Origin: Bacillota bacterium
Lineage (GTDB): Bacteria; Bacillota; Clostridia; Christensenellales; Christensenellaceae
Length of the DNA: 64,000 nucleotides
Direction of reading: 5' to 3'
Assembly: GCA_023408315.1 (NCBI GenBank)
Contig: JAEYKI010000008.1
Span: 496,001 to 560,000 of the forward strand
Position numbers and translations under genes: made by a program. Each line of letters starts with the position of its first letter. Within the stretch, counting starts at the first letter, position 1. Positions 50,409-58,891 of this stretch are shown here, piece by piece. The notes beneath the pieces were generated by a model that was given only the letters and a program-made list of their open reading frames with translations, made no database searches and was not told the origin of the DNA.

Positions 50409-52850
50409 TCACTTTATTTCAGGAATATTCCAGATCAGCCGGTTGTATTCGCGTATCGTCCTGTCCGAGCTGAATATGCCGGAGCGCGCGGTATTCGTGG
50501 CGGCCATGCGCGTCCACCGCTCCGTATCCGCATAAGCGGCTTCCATTTTGTTATATGTCTCCACATAAGAGGAAAAGTCGTGCAGCACAAAATATTTGTC
50601 GGATACGTCGTTTTCGCAGAACAGCAGGGCCTGGTACAGGTCGTTGAACTGCCTGTCGTTCCTGTGGCCCATAGAGCCGTCCACCAGGTGGTTCAACGCC
50701 TTGCGTATCTCGCCGTTCTGCGCAAAAAAATCACCCGGCTTATAGGTGCAGTACCGCTCCATTTTTTCTATCTCCAGCACGTTCGCGCCAAATATAAATA
50801 TATTGTCCGGGCCAACGGCGTCATACATCTCCACGTTCGCACCGTCCATGGTGCCCAGCGTCACAGCGCCGTTCATCATAAACTTCATGTTGCCGGTGCC
50901 GGATGCTTCCATACCGGCGGTGGAAATCTGCTCGCTCACATCCGCTGCGGGCATCAAAAGCTCCGCAATCGATACGCCGTAATTTTCTATAAACACCACC
51001 TTGAGCTTATCCTTGGTGTCCGGGTCGTTGTTCACCAGCTCGGCCACAGAAAGAATCAGCCGGATGATGTTTTTTGCCCGCACATAACCGGGAGACGCCT
51101 TGCCGGCAAACAAAAATGTGGCGGGATGCACGGGCGCGCCCGGGTTCTCTTTAATCACGTCATACAAGTGGAGGATGTGCAGCAGCTTTAAAAACTGCCG
51201 CTTGTATTCGTGGATGCGCTTGGCGTGCACGTCAAATATCGTGTTTTCGTCCAACTTCACGCGCTGGGATTTCCACAAAAACTCCGCAAGCCTCTTTTTG
51301 TTGGCCTGTTTTACTTCCCGGTAGCCGCTCAAAAAATCCGGCTTATCCAAAAGCGCGTTTATCTTGGCAAATTCGGTATAATCCTTTAAAAACCCGTCCC
51401 CAATATGCTCTTTTAAAAGGTCGCAAAGGCCCGGGGTCGCCTTGGCGAGCCACCGGCGGTGCGTAATGCCGTTGGTAATGCCCAAAAACTTCTCCGGGTA
51501 CACCACGTAAAAATCGCGGAAAGTTTTCATCTTTAAAATTTCGCTGTGCAGTTGTGATACGCCGTTTACCTTCTCGCAAACAGCAATGCACAGGTTGGCC
51601 ATCTTTATCTCCCCGTAGGATACAATGGACATGGCGCTGATTTTTTCCCACTCGCCGGGGTACACGCGCCAGAGCTGCTCGCAGAATTTGTCGTTGATGG
51701 CCCGTACAATCTGATGGATGCGCGGCAGCAGCGTTTTGAACATATTCTCGTCCCAGCGTTCCAGCGCCTCCACCATAATGGTATGGTTGGTATAGTGGAA
51801 CATGCGGCTCACAATATCAAACGCGCTGTCCCAGTCCATTCCTTCCTCGTCCAGCAATATGCGCATCAGCTCCGGTATGGCAAGCGTGGGGTGCGTGTCG
51901 TTAATCTGCACCGTCACAAAGTTGGGCAGCGTATGCAGGTCTCCCACGTTCTCCTTATGTTTGCGCACAATGTTCTGCATGGTGCACGAAGTAAAGAAAT
52001 AAAACTGCTTCAGCCGAAGCTGCCTGCCCTGCTCGTGGTTGTCGTCCGGGTATAATACCTTGGAAATAACCTCCGCCAACTCCCGCTCCTGCATGGCGCG
52101 CACATAATCGCCCCTGTTAAAATAGTGCATGTCAAGGCCACTTTTCGCGCGCGCGCTCCACAGCCGCAGGGTCGCGGGCATGCGGGACATATACCCCATT
52201 ATAGGCATGTCGTACGGAATGCCAATCACGCTGTAATAATTTTTGTGGTCAATCTTAAGCCCGCTGTTCGTCCAGTTTTCTTCTATCTCGCCGCCAAAGC
52301 GCACCTCTATCTGTTCCTCCGGCCTGGCAATCTCCCACACGTTGCCCGCCTCCAGCCAATTGTCGTCCACTTCCACCTGCTCCCCGTCCAAAACCCGCTG
52401 ACGAAAAAGCCCATATTCATAGCGGATGCCGCACCCAATGGCGGGCAGGTCCAGCGTGGAGAGCGAATCCAAAAAGCACGCGGCCAGCCGACCCAGGCCG
52501 CCGTTGCCAAGGCCAGCGTCCCTCTCCTGATCCTCTATTTCATCAATGGGAAAGCCCAGTTCCGCAAGCGCGTCCCTGCATTCCTTGAATAAATGCATGT
52601 TAATCATATTGTTAACCAGCGCGCGCCCCAGCAAAAATTCCGCGGATAAATAATACAGGCATTTTTTGCCCGTTTTGGTAACCATCATGTTCGCGTCCAT
52701 CCATTCGTCCACAATGTGGTCCCGCAGGGTCAGCGCGCAGGCCTTATATATTTCCTCACTCGTCGCTTCGCCAAGAATCTTGCCAAAGTGGCGTTTCAGT
52801 TTGCCCAATATGTCCTGCTTGATTTGTTGTTTGGTTAAATCGTAGTACAT
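50409..52850 (-). CDS. glgP: Glycogen/alpha-glucan phosphorylase
   Basis: 813 residues from ATG 52850, with GGGAGGT 8 bases upstream. GT35 enzyme, releasing glucose 1-phosphate from alpha-1,4-glucan ends with phosphate. The N-terminal RDAGLGNGGLGRLAACFLDS block and the PLP-lysine motif EASGTGNMKFMMNGAVTLGT, followed by DGANVEM, are complete. Length is normal (about 800-840). First gene of an operon with the GH13 hydrolase and a GT2 transferase. A possible promoter lies at 52874-52902. Confidence 0.96.
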   Translation of the reverse strand: MYYDLTKQQIKQDILGKLKRHFGKILGEATSEEIYKACALTLRDHIVDEWMDANMMVTKTGKKCLYYLSAEFLLGRALVNNMINMHLFKECRDALAELGFPIDEIEDQERDAGLGNGGLGRLAACFLDSLSTLDLPAIGCGIRYEYGLFRQRVLDGEQVEVDDNWLEAGNVWEIARPEEQIEVRFGGEIEENWTNSGLKIDHKNYYSVIGIPYDMPIMGYMSRMPATLRLWSARAKSGLDMHYFNRGDYVRAMQERELAEVISKVLYPDDNHEQGRQLRLKQFYFFTSCTMQNIVRKHKENVGDLHTLPNFVTVQINDTHPTLAIPELMRILLDEEGMDWDSAFDIVSRMFHYTNHTIMVEALERWDENMFKTLLPRIHQIVRAINDKFCEQLWRVYPGEWEKISAMSIVSYGEIKMANLCIAVCEKVNGVSQLHSEILKMKTFRDFYVVYPEKFLGITNGITHRRWLAKATPGLCDLLKEHIGDGFLKDYTEFAKINALLDKPDFLSGYREVKQANKKRLAEFLWKSQRVKLDENTIFDVHAKRIHEYKRQFLKLLHILHLYDVIKENPGAPVHPATFLFAGKASPGYVRAKNIIRLILSVAELVNNDPDTKDKLKVVFIENYGVSIAELLMPAADVSEQISTAGMEASGTGNMKFMMNGAVTLGTMDGANVEMYDAVGPDNIFIFGANVLEIEKMERYCTYKPGDFFAQNGEIRKALNHLVDGSMGHRNDRQFNDLYQALLFCENDVSDKYFVLHDFSSYVETYNKMEAAYADTERWTRMAATNTARSGIFSSDRTIREYNRLIWNIPEIK

Positions 52851-52873
52851 ACAGCTACCTCCCAATTACAAAC

Positions 52874-52902
52874 ATTAAATCATAAAACATATACCGTGTA
52901 AA
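52874..52902 (-). promoter_or_regulatory. Possible promoter of glgP operon
   Basis: On the minus strand, TTTACA (52902-52897), 17 bases, TTTAAT (52879-52874), in an AT-rich leader. The -10 box is only 5/6 and the distance to the ATG (24 bases) leaves a short leader. Confidence 0.35.
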
Positions 52903-53006
52903 TCCAGTATGTGTTAAATATAAATAAAAGAACAACTTCCGTTATTCTTTTTATTATTGGTATAAAATATTCTTTCAACAGTTTTGGCGTTCTTTAAACA
53001 AATCTA

Positions 53007-53834
53007 TTAAATATTTTGGTCGTCTTTTGTTTTTTTGGCCCTGCTTTTTTTAGAAAAATAAACTGCCAGAGCAGTAACTCCGCCAATTATTCCTGCTATA
53101 ATCACGTAGGCTATCGCTTTTATAAATGCATTATACCAAATTGAATTCTCTTGGGCAGAAGTCCGAACTGTGTCGGCGCCTATAGGGGCAGGCAAATCTT
53201 TAAAATGAATGGTTTTTATAACATCATCCAACATTTGTTCTTGTTCAGATATAAGGCTGCCCTTATAAGAATAAAGTATAGTGTTTATAGCAAGTCCGTT
53301 TTTCACTGTAGAATATTGAAGTGCATGATAAGTGTTATCAGCCATAGATAACTCTGAGCTCATTACTATATATCTTGCATCAGGATATTCACAAACCCGC
53401 TCATAGGATAACAAAGCATCTGCAATCTGCGCATTTTGAGCATCAGTGCTCTGATTTGTGCTCCGATTCATATCATCCACCACTTCTTGGATATACTGTT
53501 CCAATTGTTCTGTTGTGTAAGAGCGAAGATCAAATACTCCAGTACTATCAGAAACTACTATTCTTATAGAATCTGTAAAATCCGTCTTATATGCATCCAA
53601 ATATGCATTTGCAGATTTCAGATCGTACTGCAAATCTTCTAATGCAACCCCAATCTCTTCAAACTCTTTCGGTAAACTTTTCGTATCTCTCGTAACAACA
53701 ATATAATCGTTTGGAATGCTTATTTTCATATACAGCTCGTCCAGGCTGTATTCCTGCATATCCGCCGCAAGCGCAACCCCGTGAAAAGAAAAAAATGTGC
53801 ATACAGCCACCGCCCATACAAAAAGTCTTTTCAT
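53007..53834 (-). CDS. Exported membrane-anchored protein, unknown family (paralogue A)
   Basis: 275 residues. N-terminal signal peptide (about 1-23, cleavage after ALA), an outer domain, then one C-terminal membrane helix (about 238-260) and a basic tail KKSRAKKTKDD, so an outward-facing, C-anchored protein. It is homologous over its length to the protein at 53965-54726: both have YSL, M-x-I-x-IP-x-DY-x-VVTRDTK-x-LP and a late YSTVKNG/YYTVKNG block. I do not recognise a named family. The signal-peptide part is about 50% GC, while the rest is near 37% on sampled lines, unlike its paralogue. It has its own promoter; a hairpin separates it from the paralogue. Confidence 0.75.
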   Translation of the reverse strand: MKRLFVWAVAVCTFFSFHGVALAADMQEYSLDELYMKISIPNDYIVVTRDTKSLPKEFEEIGVALEDLQYDLKSANAYLDAYKTDFTDSIRIVVSDSTGVFDLRSYTTEQLEQYIQEVVDDMNRSTNQSTDAQNAQIADALLSYERVCEYPDARYIVMSSELSMADNTYHALQYSTVKNGLAINTILYSYKGSLISEQEQMLDDVIKTIHFKDLPAPIGADTVRTSAQENSIWYNAFIKAIAYVIIAGIIGGVTALAVYFSKKSRAKKTKDDQNI

Positions 53835-53869
53835 CCCAACAAACCCCCGTATTAATTTTATCTAACAAA

Positions 53870-53898
53870 ATATTACCAGATTCAATATATTTTTACAA
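53870..53898 (-). promoter_or_regulatory. Possible promoter of paralogue A
   Basis: On the minus strand, TTGTAA (53898-53893), 17 bases, TAATAT (53875-53870) with TGG before it. It lies just after the terminator hairpin, giving paralogue A an independent transcript. Confidence 0.4.
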
Positions 53899-53905
53899 CA
53901 GCAAT

Positions 53906-53935
53906 AAGCCCATGCCGCGCATCCGGTATGGGCTT
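53906..53935. terminator. Terminator-like hairpin between the two paralogues
   Basis: AAGCCCAT/ATGGGCTT outer arms (53906-53913/53928-53935) and an inner CCG/CGG pair set. On the minus strand it follows the gene at 53965-54726; the T tract is poor (TATTGC). Confidence 0.55.
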
Positions 53936-53964
53936 ATTTCCGCCTTTTTTATTTTATAAAACTT

Positions 53965-54726
53965 CTAACCCCTGTTTCTCTTTATGCGCCGTTTTGCCGC
54001 CAACACCGCAACCAGCACAATCAAAGCCACAACTCCCGCGCCAATAAGCGCCAACTGCATAACAGACAGATTTAAAAATACCGCATCCGTATACTGTGCA
54101 GACTGCACCATGCCGTCCAGAGCCGTTTTCTGTTCATCCGTCAGCGTTCCGGTCAGCGAATTTTCCGTTATGGTGATTGCCGCGCCGTTTTTAACGGTGT
54201 AGTATTCCACGCTCTCACGAGTTTCGCCTGTGCTTTGGTATGTCTTTTCCACCGGCGTCAAAATATAGGTGGCGTCCCCATACCGGCAGATGGAAAAGTC
54301 TCCGTACTTCGTCACCACCGTCTCGCCGTCAATGGTGGATGTATTATTTTTGTTTAACTGCTCCACCATGTTTTTCGCGTATGCGTCCAGATCGCTGCCA
54401 GACAGGCTGCCCAGGTCCCGCATATCCTGCTGCCCCGGATCCTGCATCGTCACCAGTATCTGCGCGTTCACATCCGCGTCAAACGCTTCCAGAAATATGT
54501 TTTCAGACTGGTAGGTGGATAGCAGTTCCCCAATTGTCATGCCCGTCTCGGCCAGCGTCTCGGGCAGCTCCTTTGTGTCCCGCGTCACCACCGTATAATC
54601 ATCAGGTATGCCAATCTGCATGCGCGCGTCCAGGCTGTATGTGCTGCTTCCGGTCTCGGCCAGCGCCACACCCCCAAAAGCAAACAACATGCACGCGGCA
54701 AGCGCGGCGGCCACAAATTTTTTCAT
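53965..54726 (-). CDS. Exported membrane-anchored protein, unknown family (paralogue B)
   Basis: 253 residues from the second ATG (54726), which has GGGGG 6 bases before it; ATG 54732 is too close to that site. Signal peptide (MKKFVAAALAACMLFAFGG, cleaved near ALA), an outer domain of about 195 residues, one membrane helix (about 222-244) and a basic end KRRIKRNRG. It shares the IPDDYTVVTRDTKELPE and YYTVKNGAAI blocks with paralogue A. The outer domain has no catalytic motif that I recognise; the overall layout resembles small exported lipid- or peptide-binding proteins of gut Clostridia. GC content matches the host. It follows a SCIFF maturase gene by 136 bases on the same strand. Confidence 0.75.
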   Translation of the reverse strand: MKKFVAAALAACMLFAFGGVALAETGSSTYSLDARMQIGIPDDYTVVTRDTKELPETLAETGMTIGELLSTYQSENIFLEAFDADVNAQILVTMQDPGQQDMRDLGSLSGSDLDAYAKNMVEQLNKNNTSTIDGETVVTKYGDFSICRYGDATYILTPVEKTYQSTGETRESVEYYTVKNGAAITITENSLTGTLTDEQKTALDGMVQSAQYTDAVFLNLSVMQLALIGAGVVALIVLVAVLAAKRRIKRNRG

Positions 54727-54862
54727 GTTCATCCCCCAAAATCATAATAAAAAAGGAAAACAGTTTCCCGCCTCCTTGTTCATCTTACTATATTTCTTTT
54801 GTTTTTAAACAGTTTTCATAAAAGATTCAGCAAACATTCAGAAAGCCTTCATAAACGGCCCG

Positions 54863-56176
54863 TCAGTTTTCCTGCGCCTCCAATATTTTAAGCGCAATGG
54901 CAGTCTCCACGCGTTTCTTTTCTATCTCGCAGGTCACACTGTTGGGCTTGCCAATATCCCCGTTCGCAAAATACGCGTCGGAGAAGCAGCCGCCGCTGCA
55001 GTAATACTTTGCCCAGCAATCCGCGCACTTCTCTTTGGAAAACACATGGCACTGCATAAAACACCGGCCAATCTCCCCGTTCAGTATATCCTCAAATATG
55101 CTGCCCATATAGAATTCCTTTGTTCCGGCAAACTGGTGGCAGGGATACACGTCCCCCTCCGGCGTTACGGCAATGTATTCGCTTCCCGCGCCGCAGCCCC
55201 TGAGCCGTTTGTTCAGGCACGGCCCGGATTCCAGGTCTATCATAAAATGAAAGAAGTGAAACGGCCTGCCCTGCGCTTTGCGCTCCCAATACAGGCTCGC
55301 CAGTTTTTCGTATTCCGCGTAAATTTGCGGCAGGTCCGCCTCGGTAATGCCTATTTCGCCTCCGCCCACCACCGGCTCCACGGATATCTGGTCAAACCCC
55401 GTGTCCGCAATGGCCAGCACGTCCGCCGCAAAATCCGTGTTCTGCGCCGTGTATGTGCCGCGTATATAATATTCTTGGTCCCCACGGCCGGCAATCAATT
55501 TTCGGGCGTTCCCCAATACTTTATCATAGCTTCCCCTGCCCCCGGCGTCCGGCCGCATGGCGTTATGCACCTCGCTTCTGCCGTCAATGCTGATCACCAG
55601 GTTCTTCATTTCTTTATTAATAAACTCCGCCGCCTCGTCCGTCATGTGGTAGGCGTTGGTGGTCATGGTAAAACGGATATTTTTATTGTATTTCTTCTCC
55701 AGTTCCCTGCCATATTCCACAGCGCCGCGCACCACCTCAAAGTTCAGCATAGGTTCGCCCCCAAAGAAATCAACCTCCAGGTTATGCCGCGTCCCGGAAT
55801 GCTGCGCCAAAAAATCAAGCGCCCGCTTGGCAACGCCAAGCGGCATCAGGGTGCGTTTTCCGGTGTAATCGCCCGTATGCGCAAAGCAATATTTGCACCT
55901 CAGGTTGCAATCGTGCGCCACGTGCAGGCACATTGCCTTTACCACTGGCCGGTTGAATATGGGCGCGGCGGCGTCCACAGCCTCGGGCGAATCCAGCAGC
56001 CCCGCGGCCACAAGCTCCGCAATCTCTTCCCGCGCTTCCCGCACGTCCTGCGGCTCGTACTCCTCCAGGCTGTTTCCGCTCAAAACGTCGTATGCAATCC
56101 TGTCCACCCTGTGCACAGACCCGCCGGCAACGTCCAGCGCCGCGTATACCTCTCCCAGTTTAAATGTATGGATCAA
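54863..56176 (-). CDS. scfB: SCIFF peptide maturase (radical SAM/SPASM)
   Basis: 437 residues. It installs thioether cross-links in the SCIFF peptide encoded just upstream. The radical SAM cluster motif is HDCNLRCKYCFAHTG (about residues 90-98), the FFGGEPMLNF motif follows, and the C-terminal SPASM/Twitch region holds many cysteines (CLNKRLRGCGAG, CHQF, CHVFSKEKCADCWAKYYCSGGC). An N-terminal peptide-recognition domain (about 1-80) begins MIHTFKLGEVYAALDVAGGSVH, as in family members, supporting TTG 56176 as the start (GGAG 7 bases before it). The product's biological role is unknown, although the system is nearly universal in Clostridia. Confidence 0.93.
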   Translation of the reverse strand: MIHTFKLGEVYAALDVAGGSVHRVDRIAYDVLSGNSLEEYEPQDVREAREEIAELVAAGLLDSPEAVDAAAPIFNRPVVKAMCLHVAHDCNLRCKYCFAHTGDYTGKRTLMPLGVAKRALDFLAQHSGTRHNLEVDFFGGEPMLNFEVVRGAVEYGRELEKKYNKNIRFTMTTNAYHMTDEAAEFINKEMKNLVISIDGRSEVHNAMRPDAGGRGSYDKVLGNARKLIAGRGDQEYYIRGTYTAQNTDFAADVLAIADTGFDQISVEPVVGGGEIGITEADLPQIYAEYEKLASLYWERKAQGRPFHFFHFMIDLESGPCLNKRLRGCGAGSEYIAVTPEGDVYPCHQFAGTKEFYMGSIFEDILNGEIGRCFMQCHVFSKEKCADCWAKYYCSGGCFSDAYFANGDIGKPNSVTCEIEKKRVETAIALKILEAQEN

Positions 56177-56242
56177 GCCTTTTCTCCTTTTTATTTTATA
56201 CCCCTTCTTTTGAGAAGAAAAGTATCAAAAAACAAAAACACA

Positions 56243-56279
56243 AAAAACAAAGCGGCAACCTGCATTGCCGCCGCTTTGC
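56243..56279 (-). terminator. Intercistronic terminator between scfA and scfB
   Basis: On the minus strand, CAAAGCGGC/GCCGCTTTG arms (56279-56271/56257-56249) are followed by TTTTTTG. It lies 14 bases after the SCIFF peptide stop and about 70 bases before the maturase start, so it could leave more peptide than enzyme message. Confidence 0.75.
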
Positions 56280-56292
56280 ACTTATTATTGCG

Positions 56293-56439
56293 TTATGCTT
56301 CTTCCTTCTCGCACTTCTGGTTTGCAACGGTGCAGGAAGTTTTGCAGGCAGACTGGCAGGATGCCTGGCATTCGCCGCAGCCGCCCTTTTCCAGCGTTTT
56401 TTTCAGGCAATTTTTGCTGATGGTTTTAATATGCTTCAT
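56293..56439 (-). CDS. scfA: SCIFF ribosomal peptide precursor
   Basis: 48 residues: a basic leader (MKHIKTISKNCLKKTLEKGG) followed by the Cys-rich core CGECQASCQSACKTSC, then TVANQKCEKEEA. Six cysteines lie within about 25 residues of the core, matching SCIFF ('six cysteines in forty-five residues'). Maturation forms thioether cross-links between Cys sulfurs and neighbouring residues. GGAGG is 6 bases before ATG 56439. Its maturase lies downstream across a terminator. Confidence 0.95.
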   Translation of the reverse strand: MKHIKTISKNCLKKTLEKGGCGECQASCQSACKTSCTVANQKCEKEEA

Positions 56440-56498
56440 AGGGTGCCTCCGCATTCTTTTTAACTATATGTGTATTATACACACATTGCGCCGGGTGT

Positions 56499-56948
56499 TC
56501 AAGAGGTTTTACCGCGCATAGCCATTTTGCCCTGCGGTTTCTCCCCCCTGGATTTTATCATGCGGCCCGTAACCAGCCCTGTGGCAAATCCAATCAGCAC
56601 GCCCATTGCCGCGTCCGTCAGCATCACCACAATATTCCCAAGGCTGCCCTGAATCAAAGAGAATACAAAGAAGCCAATCAAAATGTACAGCAGCCCGGCT
56701 GTGCCGGCAGCAAGCGTCTTTTTGGCCCTGGGGTCTTTGGCTGCAAAAAACGCCGCAACAACAATGCCCGCAACCTTTATGATCTCGTTGACAACCGTAA
56801 TGCCGCTTACATCCATCTCCGAAGACTTTACAATCAGCGCAAATACCAGAATGGCGGTAATGGTGAATATCATGGCCATAATGGAGCTTTTAAGCGCAGG
56901 AATCACAATGCGCATTTCGCTTTGTTTTTGTTGTTTCACTCTTGGCAT
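56499..56948 (-). CDS. TIGR04086 family membrane protein
   Basis: 149 residues with four hydrophobic helices (about 17-40, 50-68, 78-98, 106-128) and a basic C-terminus. Matches the TIGR04086/YrzE-like small membrane proteins that sit beside SCIFF genes and yajC in Clostridia. Function unknown. GGGAGGGG precedes ATG 56948. In related genomes it is usually next to yajC-tgt; here a plus-strand block of six kilobases separates them. Confidence 0.82.
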   Translation of the reverse strand: MPRVKQQKQSEMRIVIPALKSSIMAMIFTITAILVFALIVKSSEMDVSGITVVNEIIKVAGIVVAAFFAAKDPRAKKTLAAGTAGLLYILIGFFVFSLIQGSLGNIVVMLTDAAMGVLIGFATGLVTGRMIKSRGEKPQGKMAMRGKTS

Positions 56949-57045
56949 TTTTGTCCCCTCCCCCTACCAAACAAATATGCGCGTGTAACCGCATATATGC
57001 TATTTGGTATAAAAAGCGTATACTATTTAAACGCAAACCGGAGTA

Positions 57046-57075
57046 TTTGTCCCAGGCAGCAAAAAATGGTATACT
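57046..57075 (+). promoter_or_regulatory. Possible promoter of the two-component/ABC cassette
   Basis: TTGTCC (57046-57051), 18 bases, TATACT (57070-57075) with an extended TGG before the -10 box, about 20 bases upstream of the response-regulator frame. Confidence 0.45.
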
Positions 57076-57093
57076 ATCAATTGTAAACGTTAC

Positions 57094-57786
57094 GTGCAAA
57101 GGGGGCTGAAGGTTATTTTCCGGATACTCATTGTGGAAGACGACAGAACCATAGCGCAGGAAATCAAAAAAAACCTTGCCAGGTGGAACCTGGAGGCGCA
57201 CATTGCGGAGGATCTGCAAAACGTTACTGAAATATTCAAAACATACGATCCGCATCTGGTGCTGATGGATATTTCCCTGCCTTTTTTCAACGGATATTAC
57301 TGGTGCGGAGAGATTCGCAAGCTATCCACCACGCCTGTTATTTTCCTCTCTTCCAGGGCGGACAACATGGACATCGTCCTTGCCATCAACATGGGCGGAG
57401 ACGATTACATCACCAAGCCCATCGCCATGGAGGTGCTCATTGCCAAAATGCAGGCCATGCTCCGGCGCAGTTACACGTATTACGAGAATACCCCGGCCAT
57501 AGAATTCTGCGGAGCGCAGCTAGATATCGCAAAGGCGTGCGTCTCCTACGGAGACCGCAAAACGGACCTGACCAAGAATGAGCTCAAAATACTGCAGGTG
57601 TTGCTGGAGAACAGAGGGGCCGTTGTCAGCCGCGAAAAGCTGATGCTCCGGCTGTGGGACTCAGATTCCTTTGTGGACGAAAACACGCTCACGGTGAACA
57701 TAAACCGCCTGCGAAAAACGCTGGAGGCAATCGGCGTTACCTGCATCAAAACGTACAAAGGCCAGGGATACAGCATAGATGGTTAG
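57094..57786 (+). CDS. BceR-like OmpR-family response regulator
   Basis: About 230 residues. Receiver domain (RILIVEDDRTIAQEI, phospho-Asp in VLMDISLPFFNGYYWC near residue 54, Lys in YITKPI) and a winged-helix output with DLTKNELKILQVLLENRGAVVSREKLMLRLWD, then NTLTVNINRLRKTLE. This is the BceR/VraR-type regulator controlling a peptide-antibiotic transporter. The start is uncertain: GTG 57094 opens the frame, but the AAGGGGG ribosome site sits inside it and would better serve an ATT codon at 57112. It overlaps the sensor gene by 8 bases and sits first in the cassette. Confidence 0.88.
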   Translation: MQRGLKVIFRILIVEDDRTIAQEIKKNLARWNLEAHIAEDLQNVTEIFKTYDPHLVLMDISLPFFNGYYWCGEIRKLSTTPVIFLSSRADNMDIVLAINMGGDDYITKPIAMEVLIAKMQAMLRRSYTYYENTPAIEFCGAQLDIAKACVSYGDRKTDLTKNELKILQVLLENRGAVVSREKLMLRLWDSDSFVDENTLTVNINRLRKTLEAIGVTCIKTYKGQGYSIDG

Positions 57787-58774
57787 CACTTTTTTTTCGT
57801 TTTTAAAATACCGGCTGCAATTGTTGCTGCTATATGCTTTCACGGTAGGCATATACATGGCCGTGCAGTATTTAAGCGGATACCCTCTTGCAAACGCGTC
57901 ATACGCGGCCCTGCTCTCGGTTGTGGTGCTGCTGCTCTTCCTCATCCCGGACGCCCTTTCTTTTTTCAGAAAACACCGGGACCTTGGCCGGATATCGGAA
58001 ACGCCAAGCCTGTTTGAAGCGGATTTTCCGGATGCCGCCAATCTGCTGGAGCAGGATTACACAGACATTGCAAAGGGGCTGCACCGGTCTTTCCGCAGCG
58101 CCAGGGAAGAAATACTGTACGCCCAGGCGCAGAATCTGGACTATTACACGCTGTGGGTGCACCAGATCAAAACGCCCATAGCAGCCATGCAGCTTGTGCT
58201 GCAGGATATGCCGGACAGCCCGGAAAAAAACCTGCTGATGCAGGAGCTCTTTGGTATAGAGCGCTATACGGAACTCGCCCTGCAATACGCCCGCCTGGGC
58301 AGCATATCGTCCGATCTGGTCATCGCCCCCTGCAACCTGGAGCAGACCGTGCGCGAGTGCGTCAAAAAATACGCGCTCCTGTTTATATACAAAAAGCTCA
58401 CGGTAGAAATCGGCAGCCTGCCCCTGGCGGCAGTCAGCGACGCCAAATGGCTCGGCTTCATTATAGAACAGATACTCTCCAATGCTGTCAAATACACGCG
58501 AACCGGCGGCATACGCATTTTTGAACAGGATGGAGACCTTGTAATCCAGGATACGGGCATCGGCATCCGGCCCGAAGACCTGCCCCGCATATTCGAGAAA
58601 GGCTATACGGGTTTCCAGGGGCGAACGGACAGCCGCGCCAGCGGCATTGGCCTTTATTTGTGCAAAAAGGCCGCGGACGCGCTTTCCATCTCCATACAGG
58701 CGCAGTCCACTCTGGGCCGCGGAACGCGCTTTACGCTTGCTTTCCCGAATAGCGACGGATTTATTTTTAAATAA
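57779..58774 (+). CDS. BceS-like intramembrane-sensing histidine kinase
   Basis: 331 residues. Two membrane helices in the first 65 residues with a very short outer loop mark an intramembrane-sensing kinase, which detects its signal through a partner transporter rather than directly. The H box is HQIKTPIAAMQL, the N box QILSNAVKYT, and the G boxes DTGIGIRPEDL and ASGIGLYLCKK. BceS proteins respond to transport by BceAB. GTG/ATG overlap with the regulator makes the pair coupled. Confidence 0.9.
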   Translation: MVSTFFSFLKYRLQLLLLYAFTVGIYMAVQYLSGYPLANASYAALLSVVVLLLFLIPDALSFFRKHRDLGRISETPSLFEADFPDAANLLEQDYTDIAKGLHRSFRSAREEILYAQAQNLDYYTLWVHQIKTPIAAMQLVLQDMPDSPEKNLLMQELFGIERYTELALQYARLGSISSDLVIAPCNLEQTVRECVKKYALLFIYKKLTVEIGSLPLAAVSDAKWLGFIIEQILSNAVKYTRTGGIRIFEQDGDLVIQDTGIGIRPEDLPRIFEKGYTGFQGRTDSRASGIGLYLCKKAADALSISIQAQSTLGRGTRFTLAFPNSDGFIFK

Positions 58775-58783
58775 ACCGGCAAT

Positions 58784-58820
58784 CTTACAAAAATGTTCGT
58801 TTAGGGTATTTAATTGTAAG
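58784..58820 (+). promoter_or_regulatory. Candidate regulator binding site before transporter genes
   Basis: CTTACAA (58784-58790) and TTGTAAG (58814-58820) form an inverted repeat with a 23-base spacer. Inside it TTACA-AAAA-TGTTC resembles the TNACA-N4-TGTAA pattern described for BceR-like regulators. It lies about 72 bases before the ATPase start, in a 117-base gap after the kinase. Confidence 0.35.
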
Positions 58821-58891
58821 GCAATCCAATGGCAGCAACCCTCCCTTCAAAGTATCATTGGAGCTGTACAAAAAATATGGGAGGTAGTCTA

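Noticed and set aside
57094..57117. Possible ATT start codon for the BceR-like regulator
   Set aside because: The AAGGGGG site fits an ATT at 57112 better than GTG 57094, but ATT starts are very rare outside infC, so it is only noted in the gene entry.
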